DNA from: Glycomyces amatae
GTDB taxonomy: Bacteria; Actinomycetota; Actinomycetes; Mycobacteriales; Micromonosporaceae
Assembly (NCBI RefSeq): GCF_020991375.1
Contig: NZ_JAJLQZ010000018.1
Coordinates: 1-64,000 of the forward strand
Direction: 5' to 3'
DNA length: 64,000 bases
The notes beneath the pieces were generated by a model. The model was not told the origin of the DNA, searched no databases, and was given only the letters and a program-made list of their open reading frames with translations. The first letter of the stretch is position 1. Each line of letters begins with the position of its first letter. Of this stretch, positions 40,081-49,111 are shown one piece after another. Position numbers and translations under genes: made by a program.

Positions 40081-40974
40081 GTGACGAAACCACATACCAC
40101 CCGCCGGCCACTGTCGAAAATTCACGAGACCATCGCACAAGTGCTGTACGCCGAGCGGGCACGACCGCGACCCGGATGGCCCTCCGGGATCACCGTCGCC
40201 GCCGTCACCCGCCGCCGCGCCGCTGGCGCCTCCAGCATCGACCGGTTGGAAGCAGGCACGCACGCGAGAGTGAGCCCGGCGATGACGACGTCGCTCATGT
40301 TCAACGTGTACGAGTCCCCACCCGATCTCATCAAACGGGTCACCGAACTTGCTGAAGCGACCATGGAACCGGACTGGTGGACGCACTACCGGCCCGCCGA
40401 AGCGTGCTGGCTCTGGCGTCACCACGTCGAACAGGCCGCGCACGTGACCGTGCACGACAGCCTCATCATCCCCGACCTCGTGCAATGCCACGCATACGCG
40501 GCCGCGCTCAGCAACGTCGGCACAACCCGCATGACCGGCCCCGTGCCCGGCAGCGACCCGCTCGCTGACCGGGCCGCTTCACCGCAGCGGCTCACGTGCC
40601 TTATTGGTGAAGCGGCCCTACGGCTCGACATCGGTGCGGCCGCGGCCGCCGCACAATGGCGCCACCTGGTCGCCCTTGACGCGCTCGACAACACGGACGT
40701 GTATGTGGTGTCGTTCGCGACCGGACCGTACCCACTCCTCGGCCTTGAATACGGCATGCTCGAATTCGCTGACGGCACCGACCCGCTCATGATGCTCGCC
40801 GGTGTTAGCTCGGCGTATCTTGACCCGGCAGGCGACCGTGCACGGGCCTTGCGCCGCAGCCTGCATGACAGTCTGGCCCGGTCGGTGTCTGTCAGCGCCT
40901 TCGCCGCCGCCAGTATCGGCCCGGACTGGACCGCGGCACTACCGGGCCTCACCGGAGGCAGTGACAATCGCTAA
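40081..40974 (+). CDS. DUF5753/Scr1-type transcriptional regulator
   Basis: The 297-aa protein has an N-terminal HTH-like region (SKIHETIAQVLYAERARPR...GASSIDRLEAGTHARVS) and a C-terminal DUF5753-like domain (EQAAHVTVHDSLIIPDLVQC HAYAAAL read without the space). GTG 40081 is used with GGAG about 11 nt upstream; a longer ATG frame from 39979 overlaps no gene. No DUF397 partner follows; instead four small genes precede it, so those may be its partners. It ends 12 bp before the convergent cupin gene. Confidence 0.8.
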   Translation: MTKPHTTRRPLSKIHETIAQVLYAERARPRPGWPSGITVAAVTRRRAAGASSIDRLEAGTHARVSPAMTTSLMFNVYESPPDLIKRVTELAEATMEPDWWTHYRPAEACWLWRHHVEQAAHVTVHDSLIIPDLVQCHAYAAALSNVGTTRMTGPVPGSDPLADRAASPQRLTCLIGEAALRLDIGAAAAAAQWRHLVALDALDNTDVYVVSFATGPYPLLGLEYGMLEFADGTDPLMMLAGVSSAYLDPAGDRARALRRSLHDSLARSVSVSAFAAASIGPDWTAALPGLTGGSDNR

Positions 40975-40986
40975 ATCGTGGACGCG

Positions 40987-41376
40987 TTACGGCACCGACT
41001 GGACCGCGGCCGCTTGATAACCCGGGATTGACGGCGCCCGGACCGTGAGAATGACCGTGGCCTCGGGCGCATGCCACGTGTGGTCGACGCCTTCCCACAC
41101 CACGTACGCCCCCGGCCGGTCCAAGATAACCCTGTGGGTGTCGCCGCCGTGTGCGAAGTCGAGCACGAACCGGCCCGAGATGAGAATCATCGTCGTCAAC
41201 CGCTGGTCGCTACGCACCCATTCGGTGCGCCGGTCGCCCGCCGGATGCTGCCCCCACTTCACCTCGAACGCGTCGCTGTGACGCACGCTGCCTGCGGGTT
41301 TGAAATGACCGATCAACCAACCGTGGTCGAGCGGCCCGTCCGTGCCCGCGTCACCGGTGTATACGAGACCGTCCAT
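40987..41376 (-). CDS. Cupin-like small protein
   Basis: The 129-aa protein has a beta-rich cupin-type pattern: MILISGRFVLDFAHGGDTHR and GAYVVWEGVDHTWHAPEATV, with the P-G and H-x-W features of the second cupin motif. Metal ligands are incomplete, so it may be a binding protein rather than an enzyme. AGGAT lies about 9 nt before the ATG. Similar small cupin proteins in actinomycetes are sometimes mislabelled as signal peptidase. Confidence 0.7.
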   Translation of the reverse strand: MDGLVYTGDAGTDGPLDHGWLIGHFKPAGSVRHSDAFEVKWGQHPAGDRRTEWVRSDQRLTTMILISGRFVLDFAHGGDTHRVILDRPGAYVVWEGVDHTWHAPEATVILTVRAPSIPGYQAAAVQSVP

Positions 41377-41581
41377 CGCACGGATCCTACGGGACCCCAC
41401 GAACCCTCACTCGCAACCGGGCATGGGCGCCCACAGTGGGCTCCCACCGTGGCCCGTCCCCGCAACGACGCCTTACCGGGACGGCCCGCAACGACTGCTG
41501 GTGCCCGGTCCCGGTCCGCCCCTACGGTGAAACCTCCGGCCCGACACCCCCCGGTTCGCTACACAGTAGCCTCTCGAAGGG

Positions 41582-41827
41582 AACACGGAACCGCACCCAC
41601 GGGAGCGGTTCGCCGCGTTGAGCGAAGCCGTTGGATTCGCGAGCTTCGCTGGCGGTGTCGACAGCCTCCTTACGCAGTTTAGTTTGGCCTCTCGACTGCG
41701 CGACTGGGGCATCGCCCGCGCTGACCTGTCCCGGATGGTCACCGCAGTGACCGGCAATGTAGAGAATGACCCTGTGAGAGCCGCCAACGCGGCACACCTC
41801 CTCGCGATCTACGAAGACGCCCACTAG
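41582..41827 (+). pseudogene. Fragment resembling the C-terminus of iron-containing alcohol dehydrogenase
   Basis: The open frame reads PHPRERFAALSEAVG and then LASRLRDWGIARADLSRMV and HLLAIYEDAH, close to the terminal helices of group III Fe-ADHs (N-x-x-A-x-PERxxxLAEALG...LRELGIPxxDLPxxxxxA...LLAIYxxA). The N-terminal NAD-binding domain and metal ligands are absent, so about 80 of some 380 residues remain. Neighbouring bases up to 42075 hold no gene. Confidence 0.5.
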
Positions 41828-42075
41828 CGGAATGCTTGCCATAGACGCGACGACGTTCCACTGGTGCCCGGCCCGCGGAGACTGACGCTCAGTGATGTCT
41901 CCCTACCCGCTGTCGAAACGCTCATAATGACTGATGATGCGCAGCGTGTCTATCGTCGGTTCGAAGGAGTTCGCCGCTGCGGTCAGCCGCAACCGCCAAT
42001 GAAACTCGCCCGAGACTCAGGGCCGCGATGTTCCGCTGTCCCCTTACACGCTCATGTCAGTGCCACAATGCGGAG

Positions 42076-42774
42076 ATGCCTAATCGGACCTGGCTGTGGC
42101 TCATGTTGAGCGGCGCCGTCATCACCGTCGCCGCAGCCGCTGTCGTGGTCGTCGGCGCGTTCAGCAAGACACCCTGGGGCGACCTGTCGATCAACCTCGC
42201 GACGATGATCGTAGGCGCCCTGCTTGCCGCGTCCCTCGCTGCGGTCAAACGCTACGCCGACCGCCTACCGAAACAGCGCAGCACCAGCGGCACTGCCAGC
42301 GGCACGTCACAGGTCGCGGCAGCGGCCCATGGCGACCTGACGCCGCTCGCGCCAGCGCGCATTGCCGGAACTGGCGAGCACGGATTTCCCGACACGGTCA
42401 CCTTCAACTGCAACCACGACAAGGCCGCATACTGGGGGCTCGTGTTCCTTTCTCTGTTTTGCGTGGTCGGCACCGTGGCCCAGCTCTTCAACCCTGAACT
42501 GCGCACCGCCGGGACTGAAACCGGTCAGCCGCTCAGCGACTGGGTGTACCTCGGCTACGCCAACGCCGCGGTCCTGTTCGCGTACCTGTTCGTTCCGATC
42601 GCTGTCCTCGGCCTGTCAATGTGGCAGTACCGTGTTCGCCTTGACGTGGAGGGTTCACTGTCAACCGTCGGCGACGTAAAGCCAGTGTTCCTTGGGCATC
42701 GGTCGATCGCCTCCACATTGTTGAAGGATGGCTGGTCGCGACCGTTCCCGCGGGACACGGGAACGCTGCGGTAG
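42076..42774 (+). CDS. Membrane protein, four spans
   Basis: This 232-aa protein has predicted membrane helices near 8-30, 36-55, 120-140 and 160-182, and a cytoplasmic C-terminus rich in beta-turns. No family is recognised. The ATG at 42076 is weakly supported; ATG 42028 would add 16 residues. It could be cotranscribed with the small gene at 42822. Base composition is normal for the window. Confidence 0.72.
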   Translation: MPNRTWLWLMLSGAVITVAAAAVVVVGAFSKTPWGDLSINLATMIVGALLAASLAAVKRYADRLPKQRSTSGTASGTSQVAAAAHGDLTPLAPARIAGTGEHGFPDTVTFNCNHDKAAYWGLVFLSLFCVVGTVAQLFNPELRTAGTETGQPLSDWVYLGYANAAVLFAYLFVPIAVLGLSMWQYRVRLDVEGSLSTVGDVKPVFLGHRSIASTLLKDGWSRPFPRDTGTLR

Positions 42775-42821
42775 TACACCGGCTCAATGGGTTCGTTCAC
42801 CGAGGCGGCCGTCAGGACCGT

Positions 42822-43010
42822 GTGCGTAACCGCATGGGGTTGGATGACGTTGCACTGGTCTCCATGTATGACCCGGACCGGCCCAAAGAGAAACGTGAAC
42901 GGCTAGTGATGCTCATGGAGCGGTACTGGGGTAACAGTCAAGCATCGCGTGACACCGTGGACCCGCAGGATCCAAGCGGACCAGACGCAGGCCTTGCGCC
43001 CGCGACCTAA
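42822..43010 (+). CDS. Small hypothetical protein
   Basis: A 62-aa frame starting at GTG with LDDVALVSMYDPDRPKEKRE followed by RLVMLMERYWGN, a charged helical peptide of unknown family. Its stop overlaps the convergent DUF4238 stop by 4 bp. Support is weak: codon bias and continuity with the membrane gene only. Confidence 0.4.
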   Translation: MRNRMGLDDVALVSMYDPDRPKEKRERLVMLMERYWGNSQASRDTVDPQDPSGPDAGLAPAT

Positions 43011-44029
43011 CTGCCGAACCCTGGTTGCAGGGCCTGATCAGTCGACGTTGGAAGCCCCGAGGGACGACCTTGCGCTCGTGCCGTCTCCTCGATCATGCCA
43101 TTGATCTGTCGGAGCGACGTGTTCAGTTCCCGCTGGCGCACCGTTGGCATCGCAAATGCCGCGAATGGGTCGGTCTCTGGGTGATAGTAGATCGCACGTC
43201 TCGCTGTGTGCAGCGTGTATTGATTGAGCTTCTGGGCCATGTACTGATTCCCTGGCCCTCGACGGTCGGGCTTGGTGCCGCCGACGTTGCCGACGCACAG
43301 AGCCGTTCGCGTACTGAGGGGCACGTACAGCTCTTCAGCAGTGCCGATTCCGACGCCTCGATGACCTGCCCGTGCTGCCGCGTCCGGAACAAGGGCAACG
43401 GGCGTGTCTGAGGTTCCCAATGCGTCCCAGGAAAAATCGATCAGGAGCCATGGTCGACGGTCGAACACGAGCTGCACTGCCGATTCCAACATGTCGGCCA
43501 TCGCCGCGAGGTGGAGGTGATGGTCGATCGGGCGAGTGTCAGCGGTTGCGAGCATGCGGGCCCGTGCAGCCTCGACCTCGTCATCGGGCGTGTCCTCCAG
43601 CATGCCCAGGTCTTTGCGGAGCTGGTCAGTCGTGGCAATGCCGACTTCGAGTTTGGAAAGCGTCCGGTGTATCTCCTCGACCGAACGGCGGTTGTTTTCT
43701 CCCCGCAGGAATTGCAGTCCGATCCATGCTGACACTGCCAGCCGGTCTTCTGGCGTTGGCGGCCAGGATCCATCGCGCAGGATCGCGGTGAATGCCTTCC
43801 CTGCTTCAGTTTCGAGTTCACCCAAGTGCGCTTCGAGCGTGTCTTGATCGACGCCAGGCAGATGCAAGGTGTAGAAGTCTTTTCGCACGGTCGCGTCGTT
43901 CACTGATTGCAGGTGCGCTTTCCCGTCGAGCGGGTGACGCATGAGCTGTTGGCGAGGGTTAGTGAACCGGCGCAGGTAGAACTTGGAGACCACGTGGTGG
44001 CGGCGCGCCGGTTTCTGCTGTTCAGGCAT
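43007..44029 (-). CDS. DUF4238 protein
   Basis: The 340-aa protein opens ARRHHVVSKFYLRRFTN, the defining N-terminal motif of DUF4238, and has the family's helical middle (SAWIGLQFLRGENNRRSVEE) and late beta region. DUF4238 proteins are of unknown function, occur in accessory islands and have HNH-like HH at the start. GGGTAA lies 5-6 nt before the ATG. It is divergent from the DNA ligase gene; a common promoter region of about 110 bp lies between. Confidence 0.85.
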   Translation of the reverse strand: MPEQQKPARRHHVVSKFYLRRFTNPRQQLMRHPLDGKAHLQSVNDATVRKDFYTLHLPGVDQDTLEAHLGELETEAGKAFTAILRDGSWPPTPEDRLAVSAWIGLQFLRGENNRRSVEEIHRTLSKLEVGIATTDQLRKDLGMLEDTPDDEVEAARARMLATADTRPIDHHLHLAAMADMLESAVQLVFDRRPWLLIDFSWDALGTSDTPVALVPDAAARAGHRGVGIGTAEELYVPLSTRTALCVGNVGGTKPDRRGPGNQYMAQKLNQYTLHTARRAIYYHPETDPFAAFAMPTVRQRELNTSLRQINGMIEETARAQGRPSGLPTSTDQALQPGFGS

Positions 44030-44142
44030 GGCTTACCCTACCGGCCGGGACCGACACCCGGCGCGCCAATATGGTCGCAGATCACGTGTTCGCACTGGTC
44101 AACGCATCATTTATTGTCGGACCCAGGTGACAACATAGATGT

Positions 44143-46236
44143 ATGACGACGACTCCCACACCATCCACTGCCGCTCTAGTCGATGAAGCCGCATATCTGG
44201 AAGCGGTCGTGCAAGCGCGCGCCGCCGCGGACGCCTACTACGGATTGGGCGAATCCACCCTGGATGACGAGACCTATGACCGGCTGCTGCGCGGCATCAC
44301 CGCATGGGAGGTCGAGCATCCCAACCAGGTCGCGGCGGACTCCCCGTCACGGCAGGTCGGCGGCGGCATCACCACCGGCGAAGTCGAACACGCCCAGCGG
44401 ATGCTCAGCCTGGGCAACGTGTTCACCGACGAAGAGCTGACCGCCTGGGCCGCGTCGCTCCAGCGGCGCCTCGGCGGCCGCGCCGTGACCGCATGGGCGG
44501 TGGAACCCAAACTTGACGGCGTCGCGCTCGCCGCCCGGTACGAGGACGGCACACTCGTTCAGCTCGTGACTCGCGGCGACGGCACTACCGGTGAGGACGT
44601 GTCCCACGCGATCGGGCACATCACCGGTCTGCCGAAGGCGCTCACCGAACCGGTCACCATCGAGGTTCGCGGCGAGGTCCTGATGACTGAGGCCCAGTTC
44701 GCTGCCGCGAACGAGGCCCGCACCGCACATGGCGGCGCGGTGTTCGCCAACCGCCGCAACGCCTCCTCAGGGTCGCTGCGCGCCAAGGACCGCGCCTACC
44801 AGGTGAAGCAGACGTTCCTCGCCTACGACGCTCTCACCGCTGCCGAGCACACCAGCGACCCCGGACTGGCCGACCTCACCCACACCCAACTCATCGACCA
44901 CCTCGCCGCGCTCGGCCTCGGCACCACTGCCGGCACCCCGGTGGCCACGCTCGCGTGCGCCACCCTCGACGAGGTTCTGGCGCGCATTCACCACATCGGT
45001 GAACTCCGGGCCAACCTGGACTTCGAACTTGACGGCGCCGTCATCAAGGCCGACAACCGGGCCGACCAACGTGAAGCGGGAGTGGGCTCGCGCACCCCAC
45101 ATTGGGCGACGGCGTTCAAGTTCCCCGCCGCCCAGAAAATCACGGTCCTGCGCGACGTGGACTGGAACGTGGGCCGGACCGGTGTCATCGCCCCGCGCGC
45201 GATCCTGGAGCCCGTCTCGGTCGGCGGCACCACCATCACGTACGCGACCTTGCACAACCCGGCCGACGTCACCCGCCGCGACCTGAAGATCGGTGACCAC
45301 GTGACCGTGCACCGGGCGGGCGAGGTCATCCCCCGCGTCGAAGGCGCCGTCACTACCTTGCGCACCGGTGAGGAGCAGCCCATTGTCTTCCCTGAGTTCT
45401 GCCCACGCTGCGGCGGCGACATCGACCGAAGCCAGGAGCGGTGGCGGTGCGCCCGCGGCCGCGCCTGCGGACAGGTCGAATCGATCCGGTACGCGGTCGC
45501 CCGCGACGCCCTCGACATTGACGGCCTCGGTGAGAAAATCGTGGTTCAACTCGTTGAACGCGACCTGATCGAGGACTTCGCCGACCTCTTCACGCTCACC
45601 CGCGACCAGCTCCTGACCCTGGACCGCATGGGGGAGAAGAGTGCCGACAACCTCATGTCTGCCATCGCCGCCGCCAGGAACAAGCCCCTGAACCGAGTCT
45701 TTTGCGCTCTCGGCATTCTCGGCACTGGACGCTCCATGTCCCTTCGGATTGCCACCTACTTCGGATCGGTGCAGGCGATTCAGGACGCCGACGCCGCGGC
45801 CCTAGAGCAGGTCGACGGCATCGGTGGTGAGAAGGCACCCGTGATCGTCGCTGAACTCGTCGAGCTCGCACCGGTGATCGCGAAACTCCGGGCCGCAGGG
45901 GTGAACCTGAACCAGCCCGGTTGGGTCCCGCCCGCTCCCGCTGATGCCGAACCGGGTCAAGAGGCCGGTGAAGCGGACGATGACCTGCCGTTGGATGGGA
46001 TGGCCGTTGTCGTCACCGGCGCGATGACCGGGCCGCTGGCGGCGTACTCCCGCACCGAAATGAACGAGCTGATTGCCCGCGCCGGAGGGAAAGCCTCCTC
46101 TGGTGTGTCCGCGAAAACGAACTTGGTCGTTGCGGGAGCGAAAGCCGGCAGCAAACTCGCCAAAGCAGAAAGCTTCGGGGTGGAGGTCATCACGCCGGAC
46201 GCGTTCGCGCAACGAATCAACGGGTACCTCGCCTGA
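44143..46236 (+). CDS. ligA: NAD-dependent DNA ligase (LigA)
   Basis: The 697-aa protein has all LigA parts: the Ia domain ([20 protein letters not shown]), [12 protein letters not shown], the adenylated Lys123 in [18 protein letters not shown] fold, tetracysteine zinc finger (CPRCGGDI...CARGRACG), HhH repeats ([19 protein letters not shown]) and a C-terminal BRCT domain ([18 protein letters not shown]). It seals DNA nicks using NAD+. Changes from housekeeping LigA (KLDG for KIDG, SLGNVF for SLDNAF) and the accessory setting suggest a second copy. TTGTCG and TAGATG, 16 bp apart, lie just before the start and may form a leaderless promoter. Confidence 0.95.
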   Translation: MTTTPTPSTAALVDEAAYLEAVVQARAAADAYYGLGESTLDDETYDRLLRGITAWEVEHPNQVAADSPSRQVGGGITTGEVEHAQRMLSLGNVFTDEELTAWAASLQRRLGGRAVTAWAVEPKLDGVALAARYEDGTLVQLVTRGDGTTGEDVSHAIGHITGLPKALTEPVTIEVRGEVLMTEAQFAAANEARTAHGGAVFANRRNASSGSLRAKDRAYQVKQTFLAYDALTAAEHTSDPGLADLTHTQLIDHLAALGLGTTAGTPVATLACATLDEVLARIHHIGELRANLDFELDGAVIKADNRADQREAGVGSRTPHWATAFKFPAAQKITVLRDVDWNVGRTGVIAPRAILEPVSVGGTTITYATLHNPADVTRRDLKIGDHVTVHRAGEVIPRVEGAVTTLRTGEEQPIVFPEFCPRCGGDIDRSQERWRCARGRACGQVESIRYAVARDALDIDGLGEKIVVQLVERDLIEDFADLFTLTRDQLLTLDRMGEKSADNLMSAIAAARNKPLNRVFCALGILGTGRSMSLRIATYFGSVQAIQDADAAALEQVDGIGGEKAPVIVAELVELAPVIAKLRAAGVNLNQPGWVPPAPADAEPGQEAGEADDDLPLDGMAVVVTGAMTGPLAAYSRTEMNELIARAGGKASSGVSAKTNLVVAGAKAGSKLAKAESFGVEVITPDAFAQRINGYLA

Positions 46237-46258
46237 TCCCTCCGGTGCAGCGTGATGG

Positions 46259-46287
46259 TGGGTCCGCAGGGGGCACCTGCGGGCCCA
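46259..46287 (+). terminator. Terminator of ligA
   Basis: TGGGTCCGCAGG and CCTGCGGGCCCA pair over 12 bp (one mismatch-type pair) around a 5-nt loop, 22 bp after the ligA stop and between convergent genes. Confidence 0.7.
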
Positions 46288-46315
46288 ACACCCGTCGCCG
46301 TATCCGGAGGGGCCG

Positions 46316-46909
46316 TCAGCGTATTGCGGTGCCAGTCTCGATATCAGCGCGATCCTGCTTCGGCAGCACGCCCCCGACCGGTGCAGGCACATTGAACGTG
46401 CCCGACTCCACGCATGCCGTGTGGTACACGTCCATGAGGACCACGCCAAGGGACCGGAACCGGATGAACACTTCGCCGTCCGCTGTCGCCGTGACGGTGC
46501 GGTACTTGCCCGTTCCGGACACGTCATCGTCAATGTCGTACCCCAGCGCCACCCACCGGGCTTTCACTGCTTCGAGCAGGTCCACGCGAACGGCAGGGTC
46601 GTCCCAGTACGCTTCAGCGAACTCGTAATCCAGTTTCGCTGTCGCAGTGCCCGGGAACGCCTCCAAGTCATGTTTCCCGCCCGTGCACGTACTGGTGGTG
46701 ATCATGCGGGAATGGAACCCAGGGAAGTGCTCGAGCGGTGCGATCGCTTCAGTAACGAGGCCTTCCATGACCGGATACAGGGCAGCGAGGTCGGTGTACT
46801 GCTCGCTCATGGTCGGCGGTCCGGTGTCCATGTCGTTGAGCATGCAACCGCTGGTGGCGTTCAAGGCCGCAGCGAGCACGACGGCGAGCAGGACGCGAGG
46901 GGCGGGCAT
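46316..46909 (-). CDS. Putative lipoprotein
   Basis: The 197-aa protein begins MPAPRVLLAVVLAAALNATS followed by GC, a short signal peptide with a lipobox-like A-T-S-G-C (Cys22). The mature part is alpha/beta (LDYEFAEAYWDDPAVRVDLLE, KYRTVTATADGEVFIRFRSL) with three further cysteines and no family recognised. AAGG lies 4 nt before the ATG. It is probably anchored to the outer face of the membrane. Confidence 0.8.
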   Translation of the reverse strand: MPAPRVLLAVVLAAALNATSGCMLNDMDTGPPTMSEQYTDLAALYPVMEGLVTEAIAPLEHFPGFHSRMITTSTCTGGKHDLEAFPGTATAKLDYEFAEAYWDDPAVRVDLLEAVKARWVALGYDIDDDVSGTGKYRTVTATADGEVFIRFRSLGVVLMDVYHTACVESGTFNVPAPVGGVLPKQDRADIETGTAIR

Positions 46910-46977
46910 GCCATGACCTTAGCGGGGCACGCGGTCGTGGTGTGTTCGCGGCGCCGATGACGGATGCGGGCGGTGGA

Positions 46978-47020
46978 CACGGCAGCGGCCCGGTCACGGT
47001 GGTGCCGGGCCGCTGCCGTG
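46978..47020 (-). terminator. Perfect 16-bp terminator hairpin
   Basis: CACGGCAGCGGCCCGG and CCGGGCCGCTGCCGTG form a perfect 16-bp stem with an 11-nt loop, downstream of the small gene at 47034 and upstream of the lipoprotein gene on the minus strand. Confidence 0.8.
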
Positions 47021-47033
47021 CACGCGCGGCGGT

Positions 47034-47246
47034 TTACGCACCAGCGGCCGGAAACGCCGCTGCCAGCGCTGCCTGCACGGCCCGGACATGCGCAGGTCCA
47101 CCGGGGCCGTCAAAGGGCGGGAGGACGGCCAGGCCGACGCCGTCCACATGCAGGAACTGGAGGCGTGCCTGGTCGTTGAACGTTACGTACCCGGACGGTT
47201 CGGTGTCGGTGCCGAAGTTCGCGAGGTGTGTGATCACTAGTTCCAT
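47034..47246 (-). CDS. Small conserved-looking protein
   Basis: The 70-aa product MELVITHLANFGTDTEPSGY, then VTFNDQARLQFLHVDGVGLA, has GGAGG 6 nt before the ATG and a strong terminator after its stop. It is a beta-rich, Ala-rich small protein with no family recognised. It lies downstream of the HAD gene on the same strand, 76 bp away. Confidence 0.7.
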   Translation of the reverse strand: MELVITHLANFGTDTEPSGYVTFNDQARLQFLHVDGVGLAVLPPFDGPGGPAHVRAVQAALAAAFPAAGA

Positions 47247-47322
47247 GGGCGGCCTCCAACATCAGCGAAACAGCAGGGCTGGGTAGGTGGCCGGGACGCA
47301 CCATGCGTCCCGGCCCGGTCGT

Positions 47323-47871
47323 TCACTGGTGTGCCTTGACGAACGCAGCGATACGGATCATGTGCTCCTGCGACAGGCCGTGCTCAGTATCAGGCCGGAT
47401 TGCGCAATACCGCGGACTGTCAACGTTCACCGCCACATGATCGTCGGTGTGGATGACCGGACGGCCCGAATCGATGGCCGCTTGGAGGGCGGCGAGCTTG
47501 AGCAGCATCGCCGGTTCGCCGTTGCAGTACCAGTTCCACGCCTCCACCGTGCGCGGGCGCGCCGGGTCGACGTGGTAGCCGGGAAGGTCGAACGCTTCCA
47601 GCATCCGGTCGATGCGGCCGCACCACGTCGTCGACCACACAACGTCGATCGCGCCTTCGTACACGAGTTCGCGCACCCAGTCGATCAGACTCGGCGCGAA
47701 CGTCACGCGCAGGCGGTCGATCGTGCGGGTGCGCGGCAGTTCAGGCCAGTCGGGGGTGCCGTCAGGCCGGAGGACACCGTCAATGTCGAGCAGCCAGATC
47801 GGGCGGGTGCCTGAGCCGAGCGCGTCGTAGAACTCGGGGGCGAGGTCAGCTGCGAAAAGGGGCATGGTCAT
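47323..47871 (-). CDS. HAD-like phosphatase
   Basis: The 182-aa protein has the HAD motif I WLLDIDGVL with Asp29 and Asp31, motif II VVWSTTW near 87, and a motif IV-type HTDDHV near 147. HAD enzymes remove phosphate from small molecules or nucleic-acid ends. It starts at ATG 47871 with GGAG 6-7 nt upstream; about 60 residues of longer frame are discarded. The promoter region carries a long inverted repeat. By analogy with T4 polynucleotide kinase-phosphatase it might cooperate with the RNA ligase at 2302, but the distance makes this speculative. Confidence 0.85.
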   Translation of the reverse strand: MTMPLFAADLAPEFYDALGSGTRPIWLLDIDGVLRPDGTPDWPELPRTRTIDRLRVTFAPSLIDWVRELVYEGAIDVVWSTTWCGRIDRMLEAFDLPGYHVDPARPRTVEAWNWYCNGEPAMLLKLAALQAAIDSGRPVIHTDDHVAVNVDSPRYCAIRPDTEHGLSQEHMIRIAAFVKAHQ

Positions 47872-47879
47872 GGCATCTC

Positions 47880-47980
47880 CGTTCGTTTTACCTTGTCCTG
47901 CAACAAGAATACTGAATAAAACGAACGTTTCAGCAGGTAGATGCAGCCTTGTTGTGCGTTGTTGCGGTCTTGTTGTGCTG
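47880..47980. promoter_or_regulatory. Inverted repeat operator and TTGTTG repeats upstream of the HAD gene
   Basis: CGTTCGTTTTA (47880-47890) and TAAAACGAACG (47917-47927) form a perfect 11-bp inverted repeat flanking CTTGT...ACAAG. Upstream, TTGTTGTGCG, GTTGTTGCGG and CTTGTTGTGCTG follow in a row (47949-47980), an imperfect tandem repeat. The arm closest to the gene is directly beside the ribosome binding site, so an occupied site would block expression. The remaining 200 bp to 48179 show no gene. Confidence 0.5.
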
Positions 47981-48179
47981 TGTGGGCGTGTGCCGGACCT
48001 GCATCGGCAATGCCGTGACACATGCACATTCTGAATGAGGCGCTTGACGGTCACGTGTAGGGACTGCTCTCGCGAGGGAGAACATCGTCATATTCGTGCA
48101 CTACTTGACGACCTGGTTGGCATGAATCCAGTGCACAACTTGCAGACTGGCGTGACCGCTAGCCCTTAAACTCTGGGAT

Positions 48180-48953
48180 ATGTGGAATTTCTTCGGCGAA
48201 CTTATGCCCCCCGAAGTGTGGACGTGGGTGGGCGCTCTCGTGCTACTTCCGGTCACCTCCTGGCTTTCCTACCGGTTTGGCCGCCGCTCCCACACTGCTC
48301 AAACGCAGCGGAACGTCCTAGAAGAGTTGCAAGAGATGTTGCTCAAAATACGAGATCTGAGCAGTCAACCACGTGGGGACGATGACGGTGAAGGTCTTGG
48401 CGGTTGGCTCAATGAACGACGACAAATGGTCCGCCGAGTTGAGCTCTTGCGCAACCGAGTTTCCAAGAAAAAGCTACGAGCGCGTTTGGGAGACCTTGAC
48501 TTGCTTTTGCGAGACGACGCACTTGCTCACTACGGAACCATTGAACGTGCGCTTGGCTTCTCAGAGCGACAGGTGCGTCAGGTCCTGACTCGGGAGGCGA
48601 TCAGAGCAGTCGAAGCATGCCTGCGTGGAGATCCCCTCCCTTCGAGGTCATCTGAAGCCAAGGAAATGGCAGATGTCGAGCAAGCGTATTGCGAGTACCT
48701 CATAAAGGTGATACGACCGATAGGCGGGATGCTGACCCGGTTGGCTCAGGAGATCAGCGACCGCGAACTTGCACCGCTTGAACGGTATCGCAGGAGCTTT
48801 GACCGACACCTGGCCGAGATGCAGGAGCGCACGCACGAGACACTTCGCTTCGAAGACCTCGAAGAGGAGGGGACCTGGATTCTCGGGAACGCTGACAAAG
48901 TACCCCAAGCGCACCCACGAGCAACAAAGCAAAATGCCGCATCAGCGGATTGA
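48180..48953 (+). CDS. Membrane-anchored helical protein
   Basis: This 257-aa protein has one N-terminal membrane span (VWTWVGALVLLPVTSWLSY, residues 13-31) followed by a charged coiled-coil (LEELQEMLLKIRDLS; RRVELLRNRVSKKKLRARLG) and more helices. No enzymatic motif is visible. TAAACT 7 nt before the ATG fits a leaderless promoter. GC at third positions is low for the window, hinting at recent transfer. It precedes two other membrane genes on the same strand. Confidence 0.75.
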   Translation: MWNFFGELMPPEVWTWVGALVLLPVTSWLSYRFGRRSHTAQTQRNVLEELQEMLLKIRDLSSQPRGDDDGEGLGGWLNERRQMVRRVELLRNRVSKKKLRARLGDLDLLLRDDALAHYGTIERALGFSERQVRQVLTREAIRAVEACLRGDPLPSRSSEAKEMADVEQAYCEYLIKVIRPIGGMLTRLAQEISDRELAPLERYRRSFDRHLAEMQERTHETLRFEDLEEEGTWILGNADKVPQAHPRATKQNAASAD

Positions 48954-49111
48954 CCGTATCGGCGAGTGCCGTAGTCGTTCACGTTTCGATTCGGCCACAG
49001 TCTGCTGGCGGAAGTGGCGACAGTGTTAGATTCTCAGCAATGTCCGAAAAGCGCAGCAGGCGCTGCCTATTCGGGGTTCAATCTGATTTTCGGTCGTGTT
49101 AAGAAGAACCC

